Shown piece after piece: positions 47,021-58,960 of a DNA stretch of 64,000 nucleotides; position 1 is the stretch's first letter, and each line of letters begins with the position of its first letter. Location of the stretch: positions 186,836,669 through 186,900,668 of the forward strand of contig NC_081413.1 in assembly GCF_030272615.1 (NCBI RefSeq). The letters run 5' to 3'. The position numbers and the translations under genes were made by a program. The notes beneath the pieces are model-generated. The model worked only from the letters and a program-made list of their open reading frames with translations. It did not search any database and was not told the DNA's origin. The stretch is from Cryptomeria japonica. Taxonomy: Eukaryota > Streptophyta > Pinopsida > Cupressales > Cupressaceae.

Positions 47021-47173
47021 ATAGAATGATGGAGATCCATCAATCCTATGGATTTCATGTTTCTTTTTCACTAAGGATTGATGAAGTTACAGGCTACTCC
47101 TTTGGGGGAGCAAGTCTGATGTAAAGTTATGATTTAATGCTCTGTTATAATTTTTTTGATTTGAGTAGTAGAG
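47021..47173 (+). other. Copia-B 3' region up to the copia-A insertion
   Basis: Noncoding sequence after RNase H contains a purine block (TTTGGGGGAGCAAG, about 47101). The true polypurine tract of the element is at 60352-60367. The two parts are separated by copia-A. Confidence 0.6.
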
Positions 47174-48321
47174 TGATGAATACTAAGAGGGGGGGTGGTG
47201 AAATAGTATACCAATAATTACTGAACTCAAACCCTTAAACAGTTTAGCAGTAAACTGGTATAACAGTTTTACTAACAAACTGATTAAGACAAATGCAAAC
47301 CAAACAACAAATAAGGCATCCACCCATAGAAGAACAATCACCATAACACAAGAGATTTTGACGTGGAAACCCAAATGGGAAAAACCACGATGAGATGAAA
47401 CTCACAAGTAACTATCCGCAGAATAGTAACCAGATCAGTTAAGGTCATACAATGTTCTTCACCAGAACAAATCCTGTTAGGAATCTTAATCTCTGTTAGG
47501 AGATAAGTCTGATTAAAGACTACCTTGTGAGAGGATTTCAGATCCATGGTTGTGAACCACCTTGTTAGAGGATTTACAAAGGCTTTTCCAGTCCTACCCG
47601 GTTAAGGGTTTCAGACTTGTCGAAGATGTGAGTAATCAACAAGTGAGTGATCTAAATACTAGCACAGTATGCTTGGTTATATCCTTGATAGCTCATTGTT
47701 AATGCATTTCAACATTACTACAGTCTTCAAAATCTCCATACTCTGTTTTTTCACACAAACCTAAACTTCTTCTGTGATCGCACATACAACAACCTTTCAA
47801 ACCCTAGACATGATGTCCTTATAAAGGAATCCGATTTCATGTCGGTCCAATAGGATTACATTAAAATTTCTTAGGTTCAGTGCATCTGGACACATTTGGT
47901 AACATGACACAGAATCACCACCAAAGTGTCGGTGGATGATAACTCATCACAAAAATAATACCGGTTGGTAACTCATCACAGAGTAATACCGGTTCATAAT
48001 TTACCTATTACCGGTTCACATATTTTACCGATTACCGGTTTGTCAAAATGAAGACTGGGAAAAAATGATAACAAATCGCTTTGTTCCTTTGTATTGCTTT
48101 GGGATCCTCGAACCGCTTGAGTCTTCATACCGCTTGGGTCTTCATACCACTTGAGATCGATAAACACTTTCTGCAAAACACCGATAGTCTAAAGACTATA
48201 ATTCATATTACCAGTTGGAACAAATACCGGTTGAGCATAACTCATATATACAAGAAGTGATCTCAAAGCAAGTGTGTGTCCATCAATGACAATCACAACA
48301 TCATCATAAAAAATGCCAACA
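47174..48321 (-). repeat. 3' LTR of copia-A
   Basis: Starts on the minus strand TGTTGGCATTTTTTATGATG at 48321 and runs to about 47174 (minus-strand end CTCTTAGTATTCATCA). The part 47695-48321 matches 59458-60100. The left end resembles the copia-B LTR end (CCCCCCTCTTAGTATTAA), so the two families are related. Confidence 0.85.
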
Positions 48322-48335
48322 ATCTCCCCCTTTGG
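48322..48335 (-). other. Polypurine tract of copia-A
   Basis: On the minus strand, GCCAAAGGGGGAGAT directly precedes the 3' LTR. The same block precedes the copia-B 3' LTR (CCAAAGGGGGAGAT at 60354-60367). Confidence 0.88.
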
Positions 48336-48584
48336 CATTGATGGCAACACTTAGAATTTTTTTTGACATCTAAGTGTTTTACAACAAAAATATGCCATAA
48401 TCAAAATTACTCCCCCTAAGCATATACACTATCCCTTTTGCAGAAAATACAATGTCTACTAGTCCCTTAAAGAGATAACATGAAAGCATACATGGCATTC
48501 ACCAAAATTTTAAATACAAAATACTACTCCCCTTTTGCCAACAATGACAAAGTATTGCAGAATAACCCCTGTTTCTCATTATCA

Positions 48585-51500
48585 TTAATATAATAAATGT
48601 TTATGACAATAATGAGTGAAACTTATAAAAACCAATTTAAAATCCTGCATGAAGGTCTTCATCGATAAGGACCATGAATCAAGCAATGAGGTAGAAACCT
48701 CACTTTCCATTTGCATCTGGGATACCTGTTCCTCCATGGCGTCCAAGGTACTCATCTCTTGAGTGACCGTTAAGGCATCCAGATTGAGATAGCACTTCTG
48801 AAGTATTTGTAGTCGAGGTAGTAGAACCAATTGAAGTTCCTGCAAATCTTGGGTCTGGTTGGTGATCTCCAACTCTATTCTGGCAGTCTGGAGTTGAAAC
48901 CGGTGAACAGTTTGTCCATATGTGGTGAAGGAATCATAGGGCATCTTGAAGGTGCTTATATATGCCTGCAAGTCAAATTGCAACTTTTCCTTCTGTGCAA
49001 GCACATCATCACAAAATAGATGGGGTTGGCTTATCTTACTTAGCAATAGTTTCCCCTCATCCAGAGCATCTCTTATGTCCTTCTGCACTTTCTGAAGTTC
49101 AGACTAGTTCATTTAATTTCTTCCCTAAGGTAGTGTTCAGTGCCTTTTGATGCTTCTTTTGTGCATTAGCTTCACCAACATCTTCCAAGCATTGCACCTG
49201 GTCCTCTACAACTGTGCATAAATTTTTCTGTTGGGCCAGTGAGAAATCAGTATTGGGAAGGTTGGTACCAAGAATCAAACTAGTAAGAGTTTCCACCGTA
49301 GTTTGAATAACATCTTACTCCTTCTTCCTCCTTAGCGCTTCCAGTCACTCTTGGACAAGCTTAATGCTTTGCAGCAGCTCTGATTCATTCACAGATTGGA
49401 GGTCAATGGGACTGGTGATGTCAACCGATTTAGCTTGACCACCAGTTGCCTTTGGGGTCTCTACTTGTGGTCTCTTTGCCACTTCCTCCTTCTCTTTGGC
49501 TCTTTGCTTTTCTTCTTCAGCCTTGTTTTGCTCCTTTGCTTCTTTCTTTCTCTTTTCTTCTTCCTTCTTTCTATCTTCTTCTTTCTTCTTCTCCTCTTCC
49601 TGTTTCCTTTTCTCTTCTCCTATTCCTGTTTCTTTTTCTCCTCTTCCTATTTCCTTTTCTCTTCCTCTTTTCTCTTCTCTTCTCCTCTTCCTTTTTCTTT
49701 TTCTCCTCTTCTTGTTTCCTTTTCTCTTCCTCTTTTCTCTTCTTGTCTTCCTATTTCCTTTTCTCTTCCTCTTTTCTCTTCTCCTCTTCTTGTTTCTTTT
49801 TCTCTTCTCCTCCTCCTGTCTCTTCTTCTCCTCTTCTGGTGCTTGTTTCCTCTTCTATTCTTCTTGATCTTTGTCAGCCTTTTCCTTTGCTAAATCTGAA
49901 GTGACATTTTCACCATCCAAAGCATCAACGTCAATAGGGTCCATTTGTTCAGTGACCGGTTCTCCTTCACTGTCATACACCTCATCCAGTTTCCCAGTTT
50001 TCGGGTTCTTGCTCAGCCTTCTTGTTAGCTTCAAACACTTGGTGTAACCTCAGAGTGGCTTTGGCATGTGAGTGTGTATCTTTTACCACTTCAGGAACTT
50101 TCCCTTCTAGTAACAGGAGTCTTCTTCTTCTCATGAAGAAGAGGCCTTTGTATTTATCCATAAATTCATATAGCTCTGAATTTGACACATCAGGAAAATA
50201 TTGTGCAAAAATTTCTTCTCTTATTTCCTATTCCTTTTCTATGGTAATGCACCATTTGTTATCTAAAGAATTATATAAAGAATCCGGTGTCATAGATCTA
50301 ATTTCTGATGGCAACCGGTCATTAATACATAAATATTGAATAACTTCATGTTCAACTTCCTCCTTTTCATTGTCATTAAAATCATCAAAATGATCTATTA
50401 AATCACTTAGCACTTTTCTCCTAATATTCCTGATAGTTCTTTGACAATGTGTCAATGGTTTGTAAGAGGAAATGTCTATATTTACTGGTGCTCATGATTC
50501 CAGTTCATTGCTGGTTGTCTTTGTCTTCTTCCTCGTTTGCCTAGTCTTTTTAGGCTGTACCTCAGGTTCTGTATCCTCAGAATCTGGTGAGGTGTTCTTA
50601 GTTTTCCACTTTCTTTCAAAGACCTTGGTAGGTGCAACTTCCAATTTCTTCTTTGCCGATGACCGCTTGGTCACTTTAGGACTTGCTGAGGTAACCGGTG
50701 CCGATACAGATGGCACTGCCTTTCCCTTCTTTACTGAAGGTTCTTCAACCGATGTTACCCTCTCCAAATAGGTACTGGTTCTCTTCTTCTTAGGATCAAG
50801 AGGTGAGGCAAGTAGGGTAGAGGGATACCCATCTAGCATGTCATATATTACCTCATATCCCATGGGTTCCACCTTTTCTTTTCTAGGCTCAACTGCCTCC
50901 ATTATGCACTCATCTACTTTGATGGTAAAGCAGATGTCCTCTTCATACTTCTTGACAATATCACCAAATATTCTCATCCGCTTAAACTCATCAAAGTATT
51001 TTTTCAATACTTCAGGATAACCAGTTGCTACCGCTTGGAGGCTTTCTCTGATTTGCTTAGTAACTGGTTGGTCAACAGACCATTGTATATCTCTGACTCC
51101 TTGAAAGTAGAAAAACAATCCTACCAACAATTGTCCAAATTTAAATCTTAAGGCATTGTCTTGTTTAATAGACTTCAGGTTCACCAGAAGTTGCCTTTGC
51201 ATACAGGTGCATAAATCAAACGAGGCATCTTCCATGATCATCTTGTAGGCGGCATTTACTGCTGTAGCAGAGACATAGTTAATTCTGCTAGCATAGAATG
51301 CTCGGTAACCTATCACCATACAAGCATACTTGACCAGATCGTCCTTGATGGTATTGACGGTCATTCCCCATTGGTCGCTCACATAACCGGTGAGCTTGGT
51401 CATTTCTGTCTTAATGACTTTCCTTAGGGCTGGCACTTCTCTAATGTTACAGAAACTGGTGACGGCATGAATTGCTTCTGGTGTGATGTCATGTGTCCAC

Positions 51501-51838
51501 TCAAGATACATTTTGTCACCATGCACTCTTCTTAGGATGATGCAGATGTGATCTTCTATAAATTATTCAAGAAAATAGACCGTATTGTGAAGTTTCTTTC
51601 TTTCCAGGATACTGTATTCTGGTTTGATCTTCTTGTCATTCCCGCAGAATAAACTTAACTGAGAATGGATCACTAGACATCCTAGGTCTTCTATTTTGCA
51701 ATCAATATAATCTGAAATACTTTCCTCAACTATAACACCAGCGGGTATCTAGGATAGGGCATTGTATTTCACCTTCCGTTGGATGAAATCTACTGAATCA
51801 ACAGGTGCTCTAGAATTGGAGTGCGATGCAAAAGCCAT
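48585..51838 (-). pseudogene. P3: large unrecognised protein in copia-A
   Basis: Coding starts at ATG 51838 (MAFASHSNSRAPVDSVDF) and keeps one frame to about 49982, with TAG and TAA early on, TGA at about 50490 and TAG at 50228. Frameshifts follow. The total is about 1,080 codons. The N-terminal half has the block FDLCTCMQRQLLVNLKSI with FGQLLVGLFFYFQG, which resembles FDYASFIADAIHGG with LLMHLFLFKG in P2. A basic Ser/Lys-rich region follows, then a long Glu/Lys/Arg-rich stretch (49400-49900) and a leucine-rich coiled-coil-like end. No catalytic motif is seen. It takes the place of pol in this element. Confidence 0.7.
49440..49905 (-). repeat. Purine-rich low-complexity tract in P3
   Basis: The plus strand is an almost unbroken run of TTTCTCTTCCTCTTTTC-like phrases. 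On the minus strand it encodes Glu/Lys/Arg-rich repeats (for example RREKRKRKQEEEKKK). Units of about 30-45 bp are partly duplicated, so length variation by slippage is likely. Several frames are open only because of composition. Confidence 0.85.
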
Positions 51839-51839
51839 G

Positions 51840-52140
51840 ATAAACAGATAAACAAGAATTTTGATAAATACCTTCAAAAATCCGCAATTTAGGGTTTGCA
51901 ACTTCAGCTTCACCAGACACTACTTCGGTTGCTAGATTACTGCTTTGTGTTCTGTTATCACTGTTTAAAATTGGGTTCTTCTTTTCCCATAATTGGCTAT
52001 GGTTCATTAAATTTTTTTTCAAATAGGGTGTAATCCCAAGTGCTTCAGCTTTGTTCTAAACCTTAGGGGTTTAAGGGTTTTTGATTTTTTATCCTTTTGT
52101 GTTAAACCCTCTGGTTTCTAATCTTCTGTTACTTTATTCA
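51840..52140. other. Leader of P3 and junction with the P2 unit
   Basis: No coding frame is recognised. On the minus strand this would be the leader of P3. The composition changes sharply at about 52140, where GC-rich sequence of the P2 unit begins. Confidence 0.45.
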
Positions 52141-52254
52141 CTTAAGTATGGGTCGCGGGGTCGTGGGAAGTGTCCCCCCTTATTATTTGCCTAGGCGGTT
52201 ACGTTGATTATTTGAAAATTTTATGCCTTGTATGCTTTTCTTCTAAAGTTGTCG

Positions 52255-53565
52255 GGCCCAGTAATTAGTGATCAATTTGGGAGATGATCTAACGGCCCGC
52301 GCTATTTTGCAAGGGTAAAATGTTCACCCTTTAGGCCCACGAAATAGCGAGAATTAACGAGGACCGTCCACACGTCATGATGCTATACGGTCTCAGAGGA
52401 AAATGTGGGTCCCTATGGTTCCCTTCTGGCAAATGAGAAAATGACAAATCAGCTCCGAAAGTGACAAGGCGCCAAGTGTCCGTGACAAGTCAGCGGGCCC
52501 ACCATTCCTGAAAGCCTTTTCAAAGGATTAAATGCTGATCAACTGAGGGATGATCCGACGGTCGGCGCTATTTCGCAAGGGTTAAGTGCTCACTCCTTAT
52601 GCCCGCGAAATAGCGAGAATGAACAAGAACCGTCCACGTGTCATGATGATGACGTGAGAGATAGACCTGTTGAGACGAAAGTGGGGCCCCTCGTAGTTTC
52701 CTTTTGGCGAATGACAGAGCGACAAATCAGCGCCGCAGGTGACTGGATGCCAGGTGTTGGTGACGAGTCCGCGGGCCCACCATTCTTGAGAGCTTTTTCA
52801 AAAGATTAATTAGTGATCAACTGAGGGATGATCCAATGGTCAGCGCTATTTCGCAAGGGTTAAGTGCTCACTCCTTATGCCCGCAAAATAGCGAGAATGA
52901 ACAAGAACCATCCACGTGTCATGATGATGACGTGAGAGATAGACCTGTTGAGACGAAAGTGGGGCCCCTTGTAGTTTCCTTTTGGCGAATGACAGAGCGA
53001 CAAATCAGCGCCGCAGGTGACTGGATGCCAGGTGTTGGTGACGAGTCCGCGAGCCCACCATTCTTGAGAGATTTTTCAAAAGATTAATTAGTGATCAGCT
53101 TGAGGGATGATCCAACGGCTCGCGCTATTTCGCAAGGGTTAAGTGCTCACTCCTTATGCCCGCGAAATAGCGAGAATGAACAAGAACCGTCCATGTGTCA
53201 TGATGATGACGTGAGAGATAGACCTGTTGAGACGAAAGTGGGGCCCCTCGTAGTTTCCTTTTGGTGAATGACAAAGCGACAAATCAGTGCTGCAGGTGAC
53301 TGAATGCCAGGTGTTGGTGATGAGTCCGCGGGCCCACCATTCTTGAGAGCTTTTTCAAAAGATTAATTAGTGATCAGCTTGAGGGATGATCCAATGGCTC
53401 GCGCTATTTTGCAAGGGTTAAGTGCTCACTCCTTATGCCCGCGAAATAGCGAGAATGAACAAGAACCATCCACATGTCATGATGACACGTGGTCAAAGAT
53501 GAAAGTGTGGGCCCGCCAAGGTGGAAACGTCATTGTAAAAAAAGACACGCGGCCAGTATCAAATA
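52255..53565 (+). repeat. Five-copy tandem array, period about 278 bp
   Basis: The phrase GATGATC-(T/C)-AACGG recurs at 52283, 52550, 52827, 53106 and 53385, giving periods of 267, 277, 279 and 279 bp. Copies 2-4 are nearly identical; 1 and 5 are diverged or partial. Each unit contains inverted arms CGCTATTTCGC and GCGAAATAGCG (for example 52566-52576 and 52605-52615), a CACGTG core and TGACGTGA. The array lies upstream of P2 in the same orientation. Confidence 0.93.
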
Positions 53566-54039
53566 GAATGTGAAGGGAATTTTAAAGGCCAATGATTCGA
53601 TGCCACGTGGTATTATGTAGCCAATAGAAAAGCGGGACCCAGACTAAAGACAAAGCCGTCAGTAACAAAAAGGTAACAGCGAAACACTTGCAGGAATGTT
53701 ATGATCCGTTGGAGCGAAAAATACGAATTCTCGTATGAATTCGATTTTGAAGGGACGGCTGAAGCATGCGGAATTAGTGTCATAGTTAAGGCCCTGAGTA
53801 CAAGTATTTGATTTCCTAACAACCAAGTGAAGATATTTTTTAAAAGATTTTGTAGAAGAGCAGGCGCAGAGTTATCTTTTTCAGATACAGAGCAGGCGGT
53901 TCAGTTGCAGAGCAATTTCTTTCAAGCAAGCATCAGGTTCGCTCATATTTTGTAGCAATTCTTGTAGGGTGTTTTAAGTAAAATCATTCTCGTGTTGCAA
54001 GATTGTTTAAGAGTGATATTCATTTTCTGGCATTTTCAA
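53566..54039 (+). promoter_or_regulatory. Presumed promoter and 5' leader of P2
   Basis: After the array comes a stretch with a further GCCACGTGG core (about 53601), a TATA-like GAGTACAAGTATTTGA (about 53797) and a pyrimidine/adenine-rich leader up to the ATG at 54040. The transcription start is not defined. The TATA-like block resembles one near P1. Confidence 0.4.
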
Positions 54040-57000
54040 ATGGCTCCTAAAAGGGAATTTTTCGGCAAGGTTAATTATTTAGAACGAAGTGTATGTGATA
54101 ATTTTTTAGAACAGTTGACATTGTCAACTAACCAGGCATCAAAGGCCAAGGAGTTAGTGCCCAGGGCTCCCCGTCTGAAGATAGGAGAAGGATTGTATGA
54201 CAAGGGTAATTGGCTGAGAGACCCACAGGTGGGAATGACCAGGTTGGGGTTATTTAAAGTCGGATTTGGAATGAGAAATTCTCCTTCCCCTCAAAACAGT
54301 ATTTGGGAACTAGATGTTGGGAAGTTAGTAGTCCCAGGGGTATTCATGGATACAGACTTGTTAACCCAAATGGCATTAAATTATGATCCAGTAACAAGAT
54401 GCATCCGAGATATAAATGGGAAAACCCTTGTGGAAATTAATGCTGAGGAATTTAGGACAACATTCGGACTCAATGAGTTTACAAACTTCCCGGAACCCAT
54501 AAATTTCACATCATTAGCCCAAGTGTACAGTGCACAGAGGAGTCACCTCAGGAATGGGCCTCTTAAAGAACTTTTTCTGAAAATTGGAGGGTTAGCAGTT
54601 GTAGGACCCAATACACAAGAGCCTTTCTCATTGAGTATGTTTACCTTGAGGGCTAAAGGAATGTATTGGGCACTTTGCCAAATTCTAGGAGAGGATGCTG
54701 AAGCAAATATACCGAATCATTACTTGCTAATGATTGTTCATATTTTGAATCCTTCTCTTGCTATCACATTTGATTATGCTTCTTTTATTGCCGATGCTAT
54801 CCATGGAGGGTTGATAGGAATAAAGAATGGAAAGGTGGATAGACCTTTTGGATGGTATTCGCTCTTAATGCACCTTTTTCTCTTCAAAGGTGGTGATTAT
54901 TTTGCTAGTGGACTGGACCTAGTTAAAGAGAAGGAAGGAGAGAAAATGCCAGTGCAATTATGGAGTACTGTGTTGTCATGGGACAGAGAGGATGCTAGTT
55001 TCCTAAAGTTTGATAAATATTTTGCATCTAAAATAAGGACTCTCCTTTGCTCTGATAACCCAAGAGTCCCCAAAGTTCTTCTGGAATTCATAAGGCCAAA
55101 AGAATTCGCAGAGAACATCAAAATTGTTCATAACTGGGGCGACATGTATTTATATCCAGTCTCCACAGTTTTCAGAGTTTTTGGTTTCAGGGGTACTCCA
55201 TTTTTGTTACCTTACCAGGTCCCTCTCAAAGTGGGAATAGCAGAGATCCTTAGGCAAATTGGTGGCCTACAAGAAGCAAAGTTAACAGGCAAAGGCAAAG
55301 GGACTATTTTCCCTGCAGCTACCATAGCCCACCAATTCGTAGTTACAAAGGGAGGCTGGAATTGCTTTGAGGATTTCCTCAAAACTTACCATTTATCCAC
55401 TGCAGTGTCCAGGTGTGTTCAGGAAGAAGGTAGCATGCAGAGGTAGGCCTCATCAATTCCAATTTCCTGAAGACCTCATCAGAAATGAATTTGATTTAGA
55501 TGAGTAGGAATTAAGGAAGGAAAAGTGGGTGGCTTACAAGAAAGCCTTGGATTTTGTGCATCAATTTGATGCTAGCTATGACCCATTGTCTAGCTTCTTC
55601 CCATTGGAAGAAAAAATAAAATTCTTGATTGTTTGTTTTGAAGATGTGATGCAAACACTGAAGGAGAAGAGGGAAGCTATGATTAAGAGTAACCCTGAAA
55701 AGGCTAGAATGATCCTGAGCAAATCAGCTTCCACCAAAGCAATTCCTCCTGGTGATTACACATTGCACAAGAAATCAGGTTATAGTATGCTAGTGCCTAC
55801 AACAGGGGAGCCCTCCACATCCAAAGGAAAGAGGAAGGTACAAGATGTCATTCACATCCAGGATAGCCCAAAGAAGCAAAGGGTGGGGAAGGAAGTGCAA
55901 TCAGATACACCTTTGTATTCCCCATCCCAATCCCCTATCCATATAGGAGATGAACAAGCAGCAACCGAATACCTCTTGCAGTTGGGTAGCTTGGGTGAAA
56001 TCGCATACACTTATGATGAAGTGGAGGAGGGAATGCCAGAAGAGCCCATTGATGCTGAAATGGACATCACCTCTACTGAACTTAAAGGCCAGGAGTGGGA
56101 TCCTGAGATAAAAAAGGCAAGTAATGCCTTTTTAGCTGATGACAACTTTGTTACATCAGAAGCATTCATGCAGTTCATTTGGAAACAACATATAAATAGA
56201 TATAATGTTAGATGTGAGACAAGGAAGGTTGAGCAGCCTGATAAAGACCCAGCCTCAGTGGAGGAAGAAATAAAATAGGAGATGATGGAAGAATTCAAAA
56301 CCATCACTCCTGAACAGGGAAGAGATCTAGTAGCACAAGTTGGAGTGCTCATCTTACCAGAGTGGGATATTGCTGATGCTCTGGTGCTAGATGCAGTAAG
56401 AAAAGAAACTAAACCCATGCAAGGGGTTACATTCAGTAAGGATAATGCTGCACTGGTTATGTGGTCCCTCAAGAGAAATGAGGACAAGAAAAGTAAAGAC
56501 ACCCCAGGGTCAAGTCACCTTGGTGGATTGATGGTAAAAAGAGTGCAGAGCACAGGGGTAGTAGAGGCTTCTAGCACTGTGCTAGAAACTGCAAAATTCA
56601 GTGTTGCAGTGGCTGAAAAGGAAGCCAAAGAAAAGGAGGCCCTCCAAATTAAGTTGGAAACAATTTTGAAGGCCTACAATAATGCCAAGGAAGAGGTGAG
56701 AGGTAAAGATAGCATCATTGCTAGATTACAAAGCCAGTTGATGGGACAACACCAACAAGGTGAGCCTTCAACATTAATGATTTCTTCCTCTCCTGCAAGA
56801 CCTCCACCTACAAGCCCTATCATCGAATTTCCACTATCCCCAGCACCTTTCAGCTCCCAAATGATTGAGATTACTCCTCAAGAATTAGAAAACCTGAAGC
56901 AGGCTCAGGCCTTGTATGCAGGGAAATATGAGGAGAAAGTAAGGGCCACAATCTCCAGTTTTGCAGAGACAATAAATGCCTCATTGCTCTACAACAATGT

Positions 57001-57651
57001 GGGAAAGATTATGGAGATATGGAATGAGCTGAGAAGAGATAAGGCAATTTTGACACCCATTTTTGACAGATGGAGACCAAGGGAGCAAGATCTAGAGTTC
57101 ATGTGTGTATCTTGTGATGAAGCAAGAGCTAATCCCATTATCAAATCCACTTCTGATGTTGCTAAGGTCTTATTGCAATTGGCAATAGAAGTGGATAATG
57201 TGGATAGAAGGGTTAAATTGCTTAAGAAGGAATACACTGATCAAGTTTGTGAGTTGCTCCCAGGAATTTTTGCCAATCCGGATCAGTTGAAAGATAAGCA
57301 AGTATGGCTTAAAGAAATAGAAGTCAAATTCTCAGCAAGGGTTAAGGGAATCATTGATCTTGATGATACCTCTTTCTTTGTTATAACAATAGAGGAAATA
57401 GAAAAAATTAAATCACATTATAGTTTTCTTAATTCAGAAGTCAACAAACTGAGAAATTCTTGGAAAAGGTTGACTTAAAATAAAGATGATGTGATTAATT
57501 TTTCATGGCCGACAGAAGAGACATATAATGAGTGGGAAGTTAAATATTCCACCCATGATCCGGAGCAGTTGGAGAGAGCCCCTGAAAAGATAGAAGAGGT
57601 TGCAACCAAACAGCCCGTTGAACAAACTGCAGAGGCTGAAAAGAGTGCATA
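54040..57651 (+). pseudogene. P2: large unrecognised protein, best-preserved family member
   Basis: Coding starts at ATG 54040 (MAPKREFFGKVNYLERSVCD) and stays open for 468 codons. A one-base shift near 55420 follows, then one frame to 57651 with TAG at 55505, TAG at 56276 and TAA at 57476; the total is about 1,200 codons. Key blocks are YDPVTRCIRDINGKTLVEI (about residue 110), FDYASFIADAIHGGLIGI, FGFRGTPFLLP, a Ser/Pro- and Lys-rich linker (about 55700-55950), and coiled-coil-like stretches near 56600 and 57150-57450. The first three match P1. It lacks any recognised enzyme motif. It lies on the strand opposite to copia-A, behind its own tandem-repeat promoter region, so it looks like a separate insertion. 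Confidence 0.75.
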
Positions 57652-58590
57652 ACTGCTTTTGCGCAAAAATTGTAATCTCTTCAATTTTTGAAATAATTGT
57701 AACAAACTCTCCTCGAGAAGTCCGAAGCTTTGTGCATCCATGTTGTTATAAATGGATACCAGGACTAGAGGAAAAGGGATCACAAAATTTTGTAAGAAAA
57801 CGCTGCAGAAATTTATCTGAGCTTTTCTAAGTCTAATGGATAATCAGAATTTATTGTAATACTCTTTGAAATGAATATCAATATACAGGCCATTGGTTTT
57901 GAGTAAAAGTTATGTGTTGTCTTCAAGTTTGTTCACAAATTTATTTACTGTCTTTATTCTGAATAATCCAGGGTTGTTTAGTTTGAATGGAATTGCAAAG
58001 CAATCTCAGTATAAGTGTTTGTTAGCTTTTCTCTTTAGGAGGGAAATTAAATACGCGGGATCACTCATACCAGTAAATTCTTTGGAAGGGACTTTGAATT
58101 TTGAGGACCATAGCTTAGTATAGAATGATTGAATTCTTGTATGTGTCAGGCATATATCAGGATTAGTGGAAACCAAGCCGACGGGAAGCATAAAGATATA
58201 TTGTTTTAGGAGTTTTATTTGAGTTTAGGTGACTCTGTAACCTTGGATAAGGCACTGGTGTTAATCGAAGTTGTTTATTGCATACTTTGTTGATAAAAAA
58301 TGCTGAAGTTAAGCATAGTTTCTATTCATTGTTTTCAGTTGATTTCAAGGTGAATAAATCCACTGGTTTTCTGGACTGGTTTGCTGTGGGTTTATTGTTT
58401 AAAAGTGTGAAGTTAATTCACAAAGGTATACCCACCTGGGCTCTAAGGAAGCCCGAAGTGTAGAAGGTCTAATCAAACCTTGTCATATGTTGTCTCTGGA
58501 ATTTCCTTACTTTTGATGTTTTCTCTGCACCCAGTTTAGACCAAATTATCCTAAGGACATTGAAGGGAATCAAATTTTGAGGACAACATG
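57652..58590 (+). other. 3' region of the P2 unit
   Basis: Noncoding. It includes an AATGAATATCAATATACA block near 57870 that resembles a plant poly(A) signal region, and ends with GAATCAAATTTTGAGGACAACA near 58588, possibly a polypurine-tract-like end. I see no LTR or terminal inverted repeats, so the type of mobile unit remains open. Confidence 0.45.
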
Positions 58591-58960
58591 TTCTTCACCT
58601 GACTGATTGATATTATCTCCGGATTCTTCTTTCAAAGTTTTTGAAATCTCTCTGAATCATAAAACAAATCACCTTTGGTCGCTCTGCACTTGAGAATTTC
58701 TTCGCTCGCAAATTGATAAGTGAAAATGACTTGAAAATCCTATTTAAACGAATTCTTCACCTACCATAATAAATGCTCCACCATTAGGGTGTAAACCCCA
58801 ATTTGCCTTTTACCATTTCTGATCTTCTGCCAATTGACAGGTATCACATACCGGTTAAGGTCTTTTACTGATATGAACTGGGGGTTCGAAACATTTCACT
58901 GATTTTCTCCCCCTAAGCTTTCTTGAAGCTTAGTTTGCTGGTTCATTGACTTCCACACTA
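58591..58960 (-). other. Copia-A internal sequence between P2 unit and gag
   Basis: Low coding signal on the minus strand, with short segments continuing from gag. No domain recognised. The P2 unit boundary is near 58590. Confidence 0.4.

Noticed and set aside
47090-47120. Polypurine-like tract GGGGGAGCAAG as the 3' end of copia-B
   Set aside because: No LTR start follows. The block at 60354-60367 directly precedes the LTR and is the better candidate.
49396-49904. Three overlapping plus-strand frames encoding Phe/Leu/Ser-rich, apparently membrane-spanning proteins
   Set aside because: They are produced by the CT-rich low-complexity tract. The meaningful coding direction is the minus strand (P3).
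13260-57651. P1, P2 and P3 as PMD/MAIN-like proteins
   Set aside because: They lack the LLQxWAWE-type signature and the TITLEDV block that are clear in the two real PMD genes of the window.
52140-58590. The P2 unit as a complete LTR element
   Set aside because: No repeated ends, primer-binding site or gag/pol were found. The end near 58588 resembles a polypurine tract but no LTR follows.
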